This document shows, one piece after another, positions 42,071-54,567 of a stretch of DNA of 64,000 bases (position 1 is the stretch's first letter; each line of letters starts with the position of its first letter). The stretch is from Stella humosa (GTDB lineage: Bacteria > Pseudomonadota > Alphaproteobacteria > ATCC43930 > Allostellaceae). Under the pieces are notes generated by a model, which worked only from the letters and a program-made list of their open reading frames with translations, had not been told where the DNA came from and searched no databases. The position numbers and the translations under genes are program-made. Location: assembly GCF_006738645.1 (NCBI RefSeq), contig NZ_AP019700.1, forward strand, positions 1,748,001-1,812,000. The letters are read 5' to 3'.

Positions 42071-43110
42071 CAGGCGGCCACCTGCTGGAAGAATTCGATG
42101 TAGCGACCAACGACGGCGGCTTCGGAGAAGTGGGCATCGTGCTGCGCGCGCCCGGCCCGGGCCAGGTCGCGGGCCAACGCCGGATCCTCCAGCACCCGGT
42201 CAATGGCGGCGGCCAGCGCCTCGGCATCGTCGATCGGCACCAGCAGGCCGGTGCGGCCGTCCTCGATCAGCCCCGCCGGCCCTTGCGAGCTGGCGGCCAC
42301 CATCGGCAGCCCGCGCGCCCAGGCCTCCAGCACGACGTTCCCCAGGGGCTCGTGGCGCGAGGGGCAGACGAAGATGTCGGCGGCACCGCAGAGGGCCGCC
42401 ACGTCGTCGCGCCAGCCGAGGAAGCGGACGCGCGCCGCCACGCCCAGGTCGGCCGCCTGGCGGGTCAGTGCATCCCGTTCCGGCCCTTCGCCCGCCAGCC
42501 AGAGGGTCGCCCGCGGCAAGCGCGCCAGCGCCGCCAGCAGCACGTCGAACGCCTTGTTGCGATGCAGGCGCCCGGCCGCCAGCAGCACGGGCGCGTCGTC
42601 GGCCGTGCCCAGGTCGGTGCGGCGGACGGGGTCGGCCGGCCGGTCGTCGACGAAGTTCGGCAGGTAATGGGCTCGCTCGGGCGGCCAGCCGCCACGGACG
42701 ATATGATCGACGATGTCCTGGGTGTTGCCGATGAGCTGATGGCAGCGGCGATAGTATTTCAGGTCGTAGTAGCCGCCCATGCGCGCGGCGTGGACGAAGG
42801 GGCCGGGCGGCATGGCCCGCGTCGCCCGGTTCATCCAGGTCAGCACCACGGCCGGCCGCCAGTCCCGCACCAGCCGCAGCAGGGTGGGGCTGGTGGTGAA
42901 ATCGAACCAGGCCCCGAAGGGCAGCTCGACCGGCTCGATGCCCTCGGCGCGGAGGGCAGCGGCGCGCTCGGGGTTGCGGCGAATGACGATCTTCTGCTCG
43001 ACGCCCGCCCGTGCCAGCCCGCCGGCCAGCCGGACGAAGAAGTTCTCGGCCCCGCCCTGGGGGGCGCCCGCCATCGCCTGCAGGATGCGCGGTGCCGGCG
43101 GGTTGCTCAT
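42070..43110 (-). CDS. Family 4 glycosyltransferase
   Basis: The 346-residue protein has the GT-B fold: N-terminal MAGAPQGGAENFFVRLAGGLA, linker LLAAGRLHRNKAFDVLLAAL and the nucleotide-sugar motif FVCPSRHEPLGNVVLEAWARG with an E-x7-E-like pair. It transfers a sugar in lipopolysaccharide or exopolysaccharide synthesis; donor unknown. Start and stop overlap the neighbouring genes (4 and 1 bases), showing tight coupling in a four-gene unit. Confidence 0.92.
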   Translation of the reverse strand: MSNPPAPRILQAMAGAPQGGAENFFVRLAGGLARAGVEQKIVIRRNPERAAALRAEGIEPVELPFGAWFDFTTSPTLLRLVRDWRPAVVLTWMNRATRAMPPGPFVHAARMGGYYDLKYYRRCHQLIGNTQDIVDHIVRGGWPPERAHYLPNFVDDRPADPVRRTDLGTADDAPVLLAAGRLHRNKAFDVLLAALARLPRATLWLAGEGPERDALTRQAADLGVAARVRFLGWRDDVAALCGAADIFVCPSRHEPLGNVVLEAWARGLPMVAASSQGPAGLIEDGRTGLLVPIDDAEALAAAIDRVLEDPALARDLARAGRAQHDAHFSEAAVVGRYIEFFQQVAA

Positions 43111-43856
43111 TCGTCTTCCAGCTCGGCCTTCAGATGGGACAGCAGCGGGTCCAGCCCGGCGCAGGTGGCGATCATCAACCCGAAGCCACCCTCGCGCCAG
43201 CCCTTGCGGCGGACATAGCACTGCCAGAACTCGGCCGCGGATCGGCAAACCGCGCTGCGCCGTCGCCCCAGCCCGCCGGCCTCGCGCAGGTCGGCCGCGC
43301 GCAGGGTTGTGTTGTGGTCGAGCCGATGCAGCAGGCCGGACAGGTTGCGATAGGCGTGGCGCTCGACCGGGTTCTGCAGGCGCGGGCCGCGGTTCGGGTC
43401 GAGTGTCAGGCTTGGTTGCGACCGCTCCAGTCCCCACCGCTTGGCGCCTTTGCGGAACAGGCCGGGATAGGCGTCCTCGCCATAGGCGCCGCCCCAGCCA
43501 TGGCGGATCAGGTGGCGGCCGACGAAGGTGTCGACCGGCAATTCGTGCGAGGTGAAGGGCGAGATGGCGGTCAGGTAGCGCAGTTCCGCCGCCAGCTCGG
43601 CGGTGACGCGCTCGTGCGAGTCGATCTCCAGCACCCAGGGGCCGGTGCAGGCCTCGATCGCCGCATTCCGCCGCTCGCCCTCGCGCGCCCAGGTGCCTTG
43701 CAGCAGATAGGCGCCGAAGCGGCGGGCGACCTCCGGCGTGCGGTCGCGCGTCTGGCTCGTCACCACGACGATCTCGTCGGCGAAGGACAGGAACGACAGG
43801 CACTCGGCCAGCTCGTCCCGGTCGCCCGCGGTGACGATCGCCGAGATCGCCGTCAT
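43107..43856 (-). CDS. Family 2 glycosyltransferase (LPS core type)
   Basis: The 249-residue protein has a GT-A fold with ISAIVTAGDRDELAECL, FADEIVVVTSQTRDRTPEVARR and WVLEIDSHERVTAELA, where D-S-H stands at the usual DxD-like position, as in the WaaE/KdtX group that adds heptose or glucose to LPS core. It overlaps the next gene by 4 bases. Confidence 0.88.
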   Translation of the reverse strand: MTAISAIVTAGDRDELAECLSFLSFADEIVVVTSQTRDRTPEVARRFGAYLLQGTWAREGERRNAAIEACTGPWVLEIDSHERVTAELAAELRYLTAISPFTSHELPVDTFVGRHLIRHGWGGAYGEDAYPGLFRKGAKRWGLERSQPSLTLDPNRGPRLQNPVERHAYRNLSGLLHRLDHNTTLRAADLREAGGLGRRRSAVCRSAAEFWQCYVRRKGWREGGFGLMIATCAGLDPLLSHLKAELEDE

Positions 43857-44818
43857 GCCGCAGCCCTCGTCCGCGCCAGCAGGTCCGTGGCCGCGGCTGC
43901 GACCGCGTCCACGGTCAGCCCGTCCAGCATGCTGCCGGTGGTGCGCGGGTCGAAGCCGGGGCGGCCCAGCAGGTCGGCCAGGCTCTCGGTCGTGCGGGCG
44001 ACCGCCGTGGCGGGCCCCCAGGGGCCGTAGATGCGGTCGTCGGTCGGCCCGAACAGGCCGAGCGTCGGCGTGCCGACGGCGGCCGCCAAATGCATCAGCC
44101 CGGTATCGTTGCCGACGAAGAGCCGCGCCCGCTCGATGCAGGCGGCCGCCGTCAGCAGGTCCTGCCCCACCAGGTCGACCAGTCGGTCGCGCGGGACGGC
44201 CGCCAGGACCGGCAGCACGCGGTCGCGCTCGCGGCCGTCCGCCAGCACGGCCACGCGGGCACCGGCCAGTTCGCTCCCGGGCCCGGTCATGGCCTGGGCC
44301 ATGGCGGCGAAGCGGTGCGGGTCCCACTCCTTGCCGGGCCAGTTGGCGGTCGGGCCGACGGCCAGGATCGGGCCGCCATCCGGCAGCAATGCGGCGGCCC
44401 GGGCGCGATCGCCGGCGCCTAGCCACAGGCGTGGCGCCGGCGGTGGCTGGAAGCGGAAGGACTGCCCCAGCTCGACCACCCGGTGGCGGATATCGGACCC
44501 GAGGCCGCGCACGCGGACATGGCGTCGGCGCGCCGGCAGCAACCAGGCAAGGGCCGAGCCGCGCAGGTCGACCACGGCGTCCCAGCGCCGGCCGACGGTG
44601 GCCCGCCACAGCTCGAACCAGTGGCCGCCGCCGCGGCGCTTCACCATGGGGTGGACACGCTCCAGCCCCGGGACATGCTGGAAGAGGGGGGCGGCCGGCA
44701 GGCCGCAGGCCACCGTCACCGGCACGCCGGGCAGGTCGGCCATGAAGCGCCCCAGTATGCCGGTCGACAGGACGGCGTCGCCGATCCGGGTCGCGGTGAT
44801 GAACAGGAGCCCGCCCAT
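43853..44818 (-). CDS. Family 9 glycosyltransferase (heptosyltransferase-like)
   Basis: The 321-residue protein begins GLLFITATRIGDAVLSTGILG, the family 9 start, and has AVGPTANWPGKEWDPHRFAAMA and FVGNDTGLMHLAAAVGTPTLGLFGPTD, the nucleotide-sugar site of ADP-heptose:LPS heptosyltransferases. It is the first gene of the leftward glycan unit and overlaps the GT2 gene by 4 bases. Confidence 0.92.
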   Translation of the reverse strand: MGGLLFITATRIGDAVLSTGILGRFMADLPGVPVTVACGLPAAPLFQHVPGLERVHPMVKRRGGGHWFELWRATVGRRWDAVVDLRGSALAWLLPARRRHVRVRGLGSDIRHRVVELGQSFRFQPPPAPRLWLGAGDRARAAALLPDGGPILAVGPTANWPGKEWDPHRFAAMAQAMTGPGSELAGARVAVLADGRERDRVLPVLAAVPRDRLVDLVGQDLLTAAACIERARLFVGNDTGLMHLAAAVGTPTLGLFGPTDDRIYGPWGPATAVARTTESLADLLGRPGFDPRTTGSMLDGLTVDAVAAAATDLLARTRAAA

Positions 44819-45015
44819 CGTCAGGTGCCGCGAGGGCCGTTGGGTCTAAACGCCAGCATGGTCCGTGGCTTATACGCGACATCGCAGACGGCAGGCTAGC
44901 GATCAGCCGCATCTCGCCGCAGCCACTGGAGCCGGCGGCCGGGATATGCTCATGTCGTCCGCGACGCCGCCCGCACCACCCGCTGCCCCAGCCTGCCAGG
45001 ACCTGCATAGCCCGC

Positions 45016-46065
45016 ATGTCGAAGCCCTTCCGAATCCTGCATGTCGGCGGCATCTCCGTCCGGCCCAAGGGGGCGTTCGTCCACGGCGTCGCCAACAAGC
45101 TGTCGAACGGGCTGATCCAGCTCGGCCACAACGTCTTCAATTTCTCCGACCGCGACGTCGCGCGCTGGCAGACGCTGTTCGGGAACCGCGTGCTGGGCCG
45201 CGCGCGGGCCAGCCGCACGCTGCTGGAGTTCGCGCGCGAGTACCGGCCGGAGATCCTCCTGCTCGGCCACGCCAACATGATCCTGCCCGAGGTGGTGGGG
45301 CAGATCCGCCAGGCCCTGCCGGATTGCCGGGTGGCGCAGTGGAACGTCGACGCGCTGTTCGACGCCGGCAACGTCCGGCGGATGTCGCGCTTCGCCCGCC
45401 ATGCCGACGCCACCTTCGTCAGCACCGCCGCGCCGTGGGAGCCGTGGTTCGGGCCGTCGCTGCCGCACCTGCACTTCATCCCCAACCCGGTTGACCGCTC
45501 GATCGAGCGCGCCCGGTCCTTTGCCGCCGCCAGCCATGCCCACGACCTGTCGGTCTCGGTCGGCAAAGGGTCCGACCTGCGTAGCTATGGCGGGGTGGAG
45601 CGGCCGATGGACGACCTGCTCGCCATCCTGCGCCGCCGCGTGCCTGGCCTGCGCCTGGGGGCGGCCGGGGCCGAGGGGCGGCCGGTGCTGACGGGAGCGG
45701 CCTACCAGGACTTCCTGGAGGCCTCTCGCGCGCAGCTCAACCTCAGCCGTCGCAACGATGTGGCGCTCTATTCGTCCGACCGCATCGCCCACATCATGGG
45801 CAACGGGTTGCTGGCCTTCATCGACCGGGCATCGGGCTATGCCGACCTGCTGGGCGAGGACGCCGCCGCCTTCTTCTCGACCGAGGAGGAACTGGTCGAG
45901 CGGGTGGCCGCATTCGCCGCCAACGACCGGGACTGGCGGCCCGTGGCCGAGCGCGGCTGGCAGGTCTATGGCGAAATGGCCGATGCCCGCATGGTGGCCG
46001 GGTACATGCTGGACGTGCTGCTGGGCCGCGATGGGCAGCGCGACGCCCCCTGGCTCCGGCGGTGA
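45016..46065 (+). CDS. CgeB-like glycosyltransferase
   Basis: The 349-residue protein resembles the CgeB/DUF3880-like glycosyltransferase group: FRILHVGGISVRPKGAFVHG, PEILLLGHANMILPEVVGQI, RVAQWNVDALFDAGNV and a C-terminal domain with LNLSRRNDVALYSSDRIAHIMGNG and a Glu-rich EEELVERVAAF. It probably adds a sugar to an envelope glycan. It overlaps the ligase gene by 4 bases and is divergent from the leftward glycan unit. Confidence 0.78.
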   Translation: MSKPFRILHVGGISVRPKGAFVHGVANKLSNGLIQLGHNVFNFSDRDVARWQTLFGNRVLGRARASRTLLEFAREYRPEILLLGHANMILPEVVGQIRQALPDCRVAQWNVDALFDAGNVRRMSRFARHADATFVSTAAPWEPWFGPSLPHLHFIPNPVDRSIERARSFAAASHAHDLSVSVGKGSDLRSYGGVERPMDDLLAILRRRVPGLRLGAAGAEGRPVLTGAAYQDFLEASRAQLNLSRRNDVALYSSDRIAHIMGNGLLAFIDRASGYADLLGEDAAAFFSTEEELVERVAAFAANDRDWRPVAERGWQVYGEMADARMVAGYMLDVLLGRDGQRDAPWLRR

Positions 46066-47258
46066 CGGCCTTGGCGCGCTGGCTGCCGGGCGGGGCGCCC
46101 GGCCCGCTGCTGGCCATGCTGGTCATGGCCTTCCTGGCGGCCGGCCTGTTCGTGCCCAGCAACCGGGCCTGGGCCATCCTCTTCTATGCCGCGGTGATCC
46201 CGGCCACGCTGGCGGTCTTCGTCCATGACCGGCGGGCGGCACTGGCCCACCTGTCGCAGCGCTGGTTCCTGGTCGCGGCCCTGGTCTGCGGCTTCTTCAC
46301 GCTCAGCATCGCCTGGTACACGGGCGAGGGGCCGGCGAAATACGACAAGTACATCGGCAGCGGCGCCTTCACGGTGCTGTTCCTGGCGTCGCTGGTGCTG
46401 GCCCGCGGCGCCATGCCGGGCTTCGGGCGGCGGCTGGCGACCGTGCTGTTCTGGTCGATCGCCGCCAACGCCGCGATATCGCTGGCGCTGCATGGGCTGG
46501 CCTGCACCGACGGCTGCACCGACCGCCTGCCGGGCTTCGCCGAGACGCGCCACCAGATCCTGGGCGGGGCGATCGTCGGCATGGGCGCCATCCTAGGGGC
46601 CTGGCTGCTGGCCGAGGACGGCCGCAGCCGGCTGGAGCGGGTGGCGATGGCGGCCGGCACGCTGGCCTGCATCGCCTTCGTGCTGCTGACGCGCAGCCGC
46701 GGGCCGATCCTGGCGCTCGGCGTGTCGCTGGCGATCCTGGTCGTGTGCCGGCTGCGCCCCCGCGCGATCCTGCTGTCGGCGGGTGTGGCCCTGGCGGCGC
46801 TGGCGCTGCTGTTCGGCTGGTCCGACGCTGCCCGCGGCTGGCTGGGGGAGATGCTGACGCGGCAGTCCTACCGGCTGGAGATCTGGACCTTCACGCTGGA
46901 CCTGGTGCGCGATCGGCCGTGGTTCGGCTACGGCGTCAACGCCCAGATCGACCCCGGCAACCTCGTCACCTTCCCCCACAGCATCTATGTATCGGCGGCC
47001 TATTACGGCGGGGCGGCGGGGCTGGCGCTGGTGCTGGTACTGTTCCTGTCGGCCATGCGCGACGCCGTCGCCGGCCGGACGGAGCTGCCGTCCCTGGTCG
47101 CGGCCGTGCTGGTCGTCCATGCGGCGACCATCGGCATCAGCGACCTGGGGGCTGTCATAAAAGGGCCTTCGGAGCTCTGGTATATCCTGTGGCTGCCGCT
47201 CTTCCTGGCGTCTCCGCGGTCATGGGTTGCCGCGCCGCCGGCCAGCCACCACATATAG
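46062..47258 (+). CDS. O-antigen ligase family protein (WaaL-like)
   Basis: The 398-residue protein has about eleven membrane helices and the Wzy_C segment LTRSRGPILALGVSLAIL, a long periplasmic loop with RLEIWTFTLDLVRDRPWFGYGVNAQ, a hallmark of O-antigen ligases. It would join polymerised glycan to lipid A-core, or polymerise it. The start is a GTG overlapping the preceding stop (GTGA). Confidence 0.88.
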   Translation: MTALARWLPGGAPGPLLAMLVMAFLAAGLFVPSNRAWAILFYAAVIPATLAVFVHDRRAALAHLSQRWFLVAALVCGFFTLSIAWYTGEGPAKYDKYIGSGAFTVLFLASLVLARGAMPGFGRRLATVLFWSIAANAAISLALHGLACTDGCTDRLPGFAETRHQILGGAIVGMGAILGAWLLAEDGRSRLERVAMAAGTLACIAFVLLTRSRGPILALGVSLAILVVCRLRPRAILLSAGVALAALALLFGWSDAARGWLGEMLTRQSYRLEIWTFTLDLVRDRPWFGYGVNAQIDPGNLVTFPHSIYVSAAYYGGAAGLALVLVLFLSAMRDAVAGRTELPSLVAAVLVVHAATIGISDLGAVIKGPSELWYILWLPLFLASPRSWVAAPPASHHI

Positions 47259-47309
47259 GGGGCTGGGCTCCGGCTCGGCACCAAGTTGCTCGGACTTCGG
47301 GTGAGGTGC

Positions 47310-48209
47310 ATGACCCCGCTATCCTTCATCCTTCTCGACCAGCGCGCGGTGCTGACGGTGTCGGGCCCTGATCGGCGCGCCTTCCTGCAGGGCCTCGTGT
47401 CCAACGATGTCGAGCGCGTCGGCCCCGACCGCGCCATCCATGCCGCGCTGCTGACGCCGCAGGGCAAGTTCCTCTACGACCTCTTCATCGTCGAAGCGGG
47501 CGAGACTCTGCTGCTCGACGTCGAGGCGGGGCGACGGGTGGACCTGCTGAAGCGCCTGTCGATGTATCGCCTGCGCTCCAAGGTGACGCTGGCCGATGGC
47601 GGCGACGACTGGTCGGTGGTGGCGCTCTTCGGCGACGGCGCCGGCATCCCCTTCGGCCTTGCCGACCAGCCCGGCCTGGCGGCACCCGCGGGCGGCGGCG
47701 TCGCCTTCGTCGATCCGCGTCTGGCGGCACTCGGGCTGCGCGCCATCCTGCCGCGGCACGAGGCTGAGAACGTGGCGCTCGCCCGCGGCTTTGCGGCCGT
47801 GCCGTTCGCCAACTACGACCGCCTGCGCCTGGCTCATGGCGTGCCCGACGGCAGCCGCGACCTGCCGGTCGACAAGGCGATCCTGCTCGAATCCGGCTTC
47901 GACGAACTGAACGGCGTCGACTGGAAGAAGGGCTGCTACATGGGCCAGGAACTGACGGCGCGCACCAAATATCGCGGCCTCGTGCGCAAGCGCCTGATGC
48001 CGGTCGCCATCGACGGCCCGGTGCCGGCACCCGGCACACCCTTGCTGTTCGACGGCAAGGACGCGGGCGAGATGCGCTCGGGCATCGACGGGCTGGGCCT
48101 GGCGCTGGTGCGCCTGGAGGCGGCCGAAGCCGCGGCAGCGGCCGGGCGGCCGCTGGAAGCCGGGCCGTCGCGGCTGGTGCCGCAACGGCCCGAATGGGCG
48201 CGGTACTGA
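47310..48209 (+). CDS. ygfZ: YgfZ/GcvT-like folate-binding protein
   Basis: The 299-residue protein contains the motif KGCYMGQELTARTKYRG of YgfZ, and an N-terminal part (LDQRAVLTVSGPDRRAFLQGLVSNDV) like GcvT. YgfZ uses folate and helps assemble or repair iron-sulfur clusters, notably of MiaB. The ATG at 47310 follows GTGAGG. It lies three bases from the convergent ppdK stop. Confidence 0.92.
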   Translation: MTPLSFILLDQRAVLTVSGPDRRAFLQGLVSNDVERVGPDRAIHAALLTPQGKFLYDLFIVEAGETLLLDVEAGRRVDLLKRLSMYRLRSKVTLADGGDDWSVVALFGDGAGIPFGLADQPGLAAPAGGGVAFVDPRLAALGLRAILPRHEAENVALARGFAAVPFANYDRLRLAHGVPDGSRDLPVDKAILLESGFDELNGVDWKKGCYMGQELTARTKYRGLVRKRLMPVAIDGPVPAPGTPLLFDGKDAGEMRSGIDGLGLALVRLEAAEAAAAAGRPLEAGPSRLVPQRPEWARY

Positions 48210-48212
48210 AGC

Positions 48213-50894
<2,682 letters not shown>

Positions 50895-50902
50895 GATCGC
50901 TT

Positions 50903-52990
50903 CTATCCCTCGATGCGTGAGAAGTCCGCGACGCTGTCGAGCGTCCGGCGGATTTCCGACAGGAGACGCAGGCGGTTCGCCCGAAGGGCGGCATCCGGCG
51001 CGTTGACGGTCACCCGGTCGAAGAACGCGTCGACCGGCCCACGTAGTCCGGCGACCAAACGCATGGCCTCGCCATATTGTTCCCCGGCGACTGCCGCGGC
51101 CACGCCGGGGCTGGCGGCGGCGAGCGCCTCGGCCAGCGTCCGTTCCTCGGCCTCGGCCAGGGTGGCCGGATCGACCGGCCCGTCGTGCGGGCCGTCCTTC
51201 TTCTCTTCGATGCGCACGATGTTGGAGGCCCGGCGATAGGCGACCAGCAGGTTGGCGCCGTCCTCGCTGCCGACCAGCCGGCCCAGCGCCTCGACGCGGG
51301 CCAGCAGGCGGACGATGTCGTCCTCGCCGCCGGTGCCGAACACGGCGGCGATCAGGTCGTGGCGCACGCCCTCGCCGCGCAGATGCACCTTCAGCCGGTC
51401 GCCCAGGAAGTCGATCAGGGCGGCCGCCACCGAGGAGGGGACGCTTGCGCCCAGGGTCGGGCGGTAGAGGTCGATCGCCGCGTCGAAGACAGGCGTCAGC
51501 GCCAGGCGCAGGCGGTTCTCGACGATCAGGCGGATGATGCCGAGTGCCGCCCGGCGCAGGGCGAACGGGTCCTTGGAACCCGTCGGCTTCTCGTCGATGG
51601 CAAAGAAGCCGACCAGCGCGTCGATCTTGTCGGCCAAGGCTACGGCGACGGCGACCGGCGCCGTCGGGCAGCGGTCGTTCGGGCCGAGCGGGGAATAGTG
51701 CTGGGCGATGGCCTCGGCCACGTCATCGGCCAGGCCGTCATGGCGGGCATAGTAGCGGCCCATGATGCCCTGCAACTCCGGGAACTCGCCGACCATGCCG
51801 GATGTGAGGTCGGCCTTGGCCAGCCCGGCCGCCTCGCGCGCCACGGCCGGGTCGCAGCCTGGGATGGACTGGGCCAGTACGCCAGCCAACGCCGTCAGAC
51901 GGGCGACGCGCTCGCCCATCGTGCCCAGCCTGGCGTGGAACACCACCTTGGCCAGCGCGGGCACGCGCTCGGCCAGCGGCAGCTTGCGGTCCTGGTCCCA
52001 GAAGAACTTGGCGTCCGACAGGCGGGCGCGCAGCACGCGCTCGTTGCCGGCGACAATCGCCCGGCCCTGGTCGGCGGCCTCGACATTGGCGACGACGATG
52101 AAGCGCGCGGCCAGCCCGCCATCGGCGCGGTCGAGCGCGAAGTACTTCTGGTGGGTGCGCATCGAGGTGACCAGCACCTCGGCCGGCACGTCCAGGAAGG
52201 CGTCGTCGATGCGGCCCATCAGCACGACCGGCCATTCGACGAGGCCCGAGACCTCCGCCAGCAGGCCGGCATCCTCGCGCAGGCTCAGCCCCTCGCCGGC
52301 GGCCAGCGCCTGGGCGCCGGCCGTGATGCGGGCCGCGCGATCGGCCGGGTCGAGGACGACCTTGGCGGCGGCCAGCTTCTCCTTCAGGTCGGCCAGGTCG
52401 CTGACGGTGAACTCGCCCGGCGCCAGGAAGCGATGGCCGCTGGAGATGTTGCCGAAGGGCAGGCGGTTGGTGTCGTCCAGCATCAGGGCGCCATCCAGCG
52501 GCCGGCCGTCGAAGAGGCACAGCACGCGATGCAGCGGGCGCACCCAGCGGAAGACCGAATGGCCGAACCGCATCGACTTGGGCCAGGAGAGCGCGGCGAC
52601 GGCGGCCGTCACGATCGCGGGCAGCACGTCGCGGGCCGGCCGGCCGTGGCGCTGGGTTACCGCAAACCAGAACTCGCCCTTGTCGGTCGCCCGCTTCTCG
52701 CACTGCTCCAGGCTGGCGACGCCGGCCGCGCGCAGGAAGCCGTCGATCGCCGGCTGCGGCGCGCCGACGCGCGGGCCCTTGCGTTCTTCCGACAGGTCCG
52801 GCTGGGCGTCCGGGATTCCCTGAATGGCGACGACCAGGCGGCGCGGGGTGGAGAAGGCGCGGCCGCCGTCATGGGCAAGACCCGCCTTCGTCAGCCCGTC
52901 GGCCAGCAACTGGCGCAGGTCGTCGGCCGCGCGCACCTGCATGCGCGCCGGGATCTCTTCGGAGAAAAGCTCGAGCAGCAGTTCGGCCAT
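50903..52990 (-). CDS. glyS: Glycyl-tRNA synthetase beta subunit
   Basis: The 695-residue protein begins [18 protein letters not shown] and contains the family's [26 protein letters not shown] and [13 protein letters not shown] segments, plus the C-terminal DALR-like anticodon part with [11 protein letters not shown]. It works with GlyQ as alpha2-beta2 synthetase. It begins 4 bases after glyQ stops. Confidence 0.96.
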   Translation of the reverse strand: MAELLLELFSEEIPARMQVRAADDLRQLLADGLTKAGLAHDGGRAFSTPRRLVVAIQGIPDAQPDLSEERKGPRVGAPQPAIDGFLRAAGVASLEQCEKRATDKGEFWFAVTQRHGRPARDVLPAIVTAAVAALSWPKSMRFGHSVFRWVRPLHRVLCLFDGRPLDGALMLDDTNRLPFGNISSGHRFLAPGEFTVSDLADLKEKLAAAKVVLDPADRAARITAGAQALAAGEGLSLREDAGLLAEVSGLVEWPVVLMGRIDDAFLDVPAEVLVTSMRTHQKYFALDRADGGLAARFIVVANVEAADQGRAIVAGNERVLRARLSDAKFFWDQDRKLPLAERVPALAKVVFHARLGTMGERVARLTALAGVLAQSIPGCDPAVAREAAGLAKADLTSGMVGEFPELQGIMGRYYARHDGLADDVAEAIAQHYSPLGPNDRCPTAPVAVAVALADKIDALVGFFAIDEKPTGSKDPFALRRAALGIIRLIVENRLRLALTPVFDAAIDLYRPTLGASVPSSVAAALIDFLGDRLKVHLRGEGVRHDLIAAVFGTGGEDDIVRLLARVEALGRLVGSEDGANLLVAYRRASNIVRIEEKKDGPHDGPVDPATLAEAEERTLAEALAAASPGVAAAVAGEQYGEAMRLVAGLRGPVDAFFDRVTVNAPDAALRANRLRLLSEIRRTLDSVADFSRIEG

Positions 52991-52994
52991 GGCC

Positions 52995-53915
52995 TCAGAC
53001 CTCCGCCTGCCGGGCTGCGGCCGCCAGCTCGCCCGCCAGCCATTCCTCGCAGCAGCCCTTCGCCAGTGCCCGCACCCGGCCGATATAGGCCGCGCGCTCG
53101 GTCACGCTGATGACGCCGCGCGCGTCCAGCAGGTTGAAGGTGTGGCTGGCCTTGATGCACTGGTCGTAGGCGGGGAGGGCGAGCCTGGCCCCGAGCAGGC
53201 TGGCGCATTCCTTCTCGGCGTCCCTGAAGTGCTGCAACAGTATCCCGGTATCGGCACGCTCGAAATTGAAGGCCGAGAACTCCTGCTCGTTGCGCAGGAA
53301 GACGTCGCCATAGGTGATGCGGCCGGGGCCTTCGACGCCGTTGAATTCCAGGTCGTAGATGCTGTCGACGCCCTGGATGTACATGGCCAGCCGCTCCAGC
53401 CCGTAGGTCAGCTCGGTCGAGACCGGGTTGCACTCCAGCCCGCCCACCTGCTGGAAATAGGTGAACTGGCTCACTTCCATGCCGTCGCACCAGACCTCCC
53501 AGCCGAGGCCCCAGGCGCCCAGCGTCGGGCTTTCCCAGTCGTCCTCGACGAAGCGGATGTCGTGCGCCAGCGGGTCGATGCCCAGCCGCTTCAGGCTTTC
53601 CAGATAGAGGGCCTGGCTGTCGGCCGGCGACGGCTTCAGGATGACCTGGAACTGGTAATAGTGCTGCAGCCGGTTCGGGTTCTCGCCATAGCGGCCATCG
53701 GTCGGCCGGCGCGACGGCTGGACATAGGCCGCCCGCCACGGCCGCGGCCCCAGCGCGCGCAACGTAGTCGCCGGATGGAAGGTGCCGGCGCCTACCTCCA
53801 CGTCATGCGGCTGGAGGATGACGCAGCCCTGCTCGGCCCAGAAATTCTGCAGCGTCAGGATGATCGACTGGAAGCTGAGGCCGGTTCCCCGACCGCGGAC
53901 GGCGTTCGAAGCCAT
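52995..53915 (-). CDS. glyQ: Glycyl-tRNA synthetase alpha subunit
   Basis: The 306-residue protein contains [64 protein letters not shown] and the class II motif regions diagnostic of GlyQ. It binds glycine and ATP in the heterotetrameric synthetase. It is the first gene of glyQ-glyS-ppdK. Confidence 0.97.
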   Translation of the reverse strand: MASNAVRGRGTGLSFQSIILTLQNFWAEQGCVILQPHDVEVGAGTFHPATTLRALGPRPWRAAYVQPSRRPTDGRYGENPNRLQHYYQFQVILKPSPADSQALYLESLKRLGIDPLAHDIRFVEDDWESPTLGAWGLGWEVWCDGMEVSQFTYFQQVGGLECNPVSTELTYGLERLAMYIQGVDSIYDLEFNGVEGPGRITYGDVFLRNEQEFSAFNFERADTGILLQHFRDAEKECASLLGARLALPAYDQCIKASHTFNLLDARGVISVTERAAYIGRVRALAKGCCEEWLAGELAAAARQAEV

Positions 53916-54094
53916 GTAAATCGGGTTCCCGTGGCGATTGTGCGGCGCAACCTAGCCACGGCCCCCCAGAGGGTCAAGGCAGAGGGTCAAGGTGGAGGGG
54001 CGGGCCGCGGCTGCGCCCCCGAGCGGTGCCGCGAAATGGCAAGCGCGCCGACTATCTGCGGGGAACGTGGAAGAGGGGCCGACGTTCATCCGTT

Positions 54095-54101
54095 GGTTAT
54101 C
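54095..54101 (+). promoter_or_regulatory. GGTTATC element 1 (first LysR-like gene)
   Basis: GGTTATC lies 45 bases before the ATG of the first mini-LysR gene. The same heptamer precedes both other LysR-like genes of the cluster. It could be an autoregulatory binding site. Confidence 0.4.
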
Positions 54102-54146
54102 GAGCATGACAGACTTCCCCGGGTTGGAGCTTCCCCCTTGAGCGAC

Positions 54147-54497
54147 ATGGATTTGCGGCAGCAGCTGCGGTACCGGACGCTGGCGGCTTTTCGCCTTACG
54201 GTTGAAACGCGCAGCGCCACCCGTGCGGCAGAGGTTCTCGGCATTACCCAGCCGGCGGTCAGCCAGTTGCTGGCCGGCCTCGAGCGGGCGGTCGGATTCC
54301 AGTTGTTTTCCCGCGGTGCCGGCCGGCGGTTGGAGCCGACGGGGGAGGCGCGGCTGCTGCTGGAACACGTGTCCCGTGTCCTGGACGCCATGGGCGGACT
54401 GGAGCGGCTGGCGAAGAGCCTCGCGGGTGCCGAAGGGCGACTTGAGGATCGGCCTATTGGCACGCCGCGTGCGTGGCACCAGCAGCCGGCAGAATAA
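54147..54497 (+). CDS. Mini-LysR: HTH and linker helix only (copy 1)
   Basis: The 116-residue protein begins with a LysR-type winged HTH (LAAFRLTVETRSATRAAEVL, then ITQPAVSQLLAGLERAVG and LFSRGAGRRLEPT) and continues through the long dimerisation helix (ARLLLEHVSRVLDAMGGLERLAKSLAG), then stops after about 20 residues. The usual 200-residue effector domain is missing, and only 70 bases separate it from the next gene, so none is hidden by a frameshift. It is highly similar to the third gene of the cluster. A TTG at 54138 is a possible earlier start. Confidence 0.8.
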   Translation: MDLRQQLRYRTLAAFRLTVETRSATRAAEVLGITQPAVSQLLAGLERAVGFQLFSRGAGRRLEPTGEARLLLEHVSRVLDAMGGLERLAKSLAGAEGRLEDRPIGTPRAWHQQPAE

Positions 54498-54525
54498 CGT
54501 CGCGATAGCTTCCGACGAAACCCTG

Positions 54526-54532
54526 GGTTATC
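54526..54532 (+). promoter_or_regulatory. GGTTATC element 2 (full-length LysR gene)
   Basis: GGTTATC followed by AATTTC lies 35 bases before the GTG of the full-length regulator. The longer form GGTTATCAAATTTC is seen before the third gene, so these two are closest. Confidence 0.45.
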
Positions 54533-54567
54533 AATTTCCATTCGCAGTCCAACGGATCGGCAGCTAG

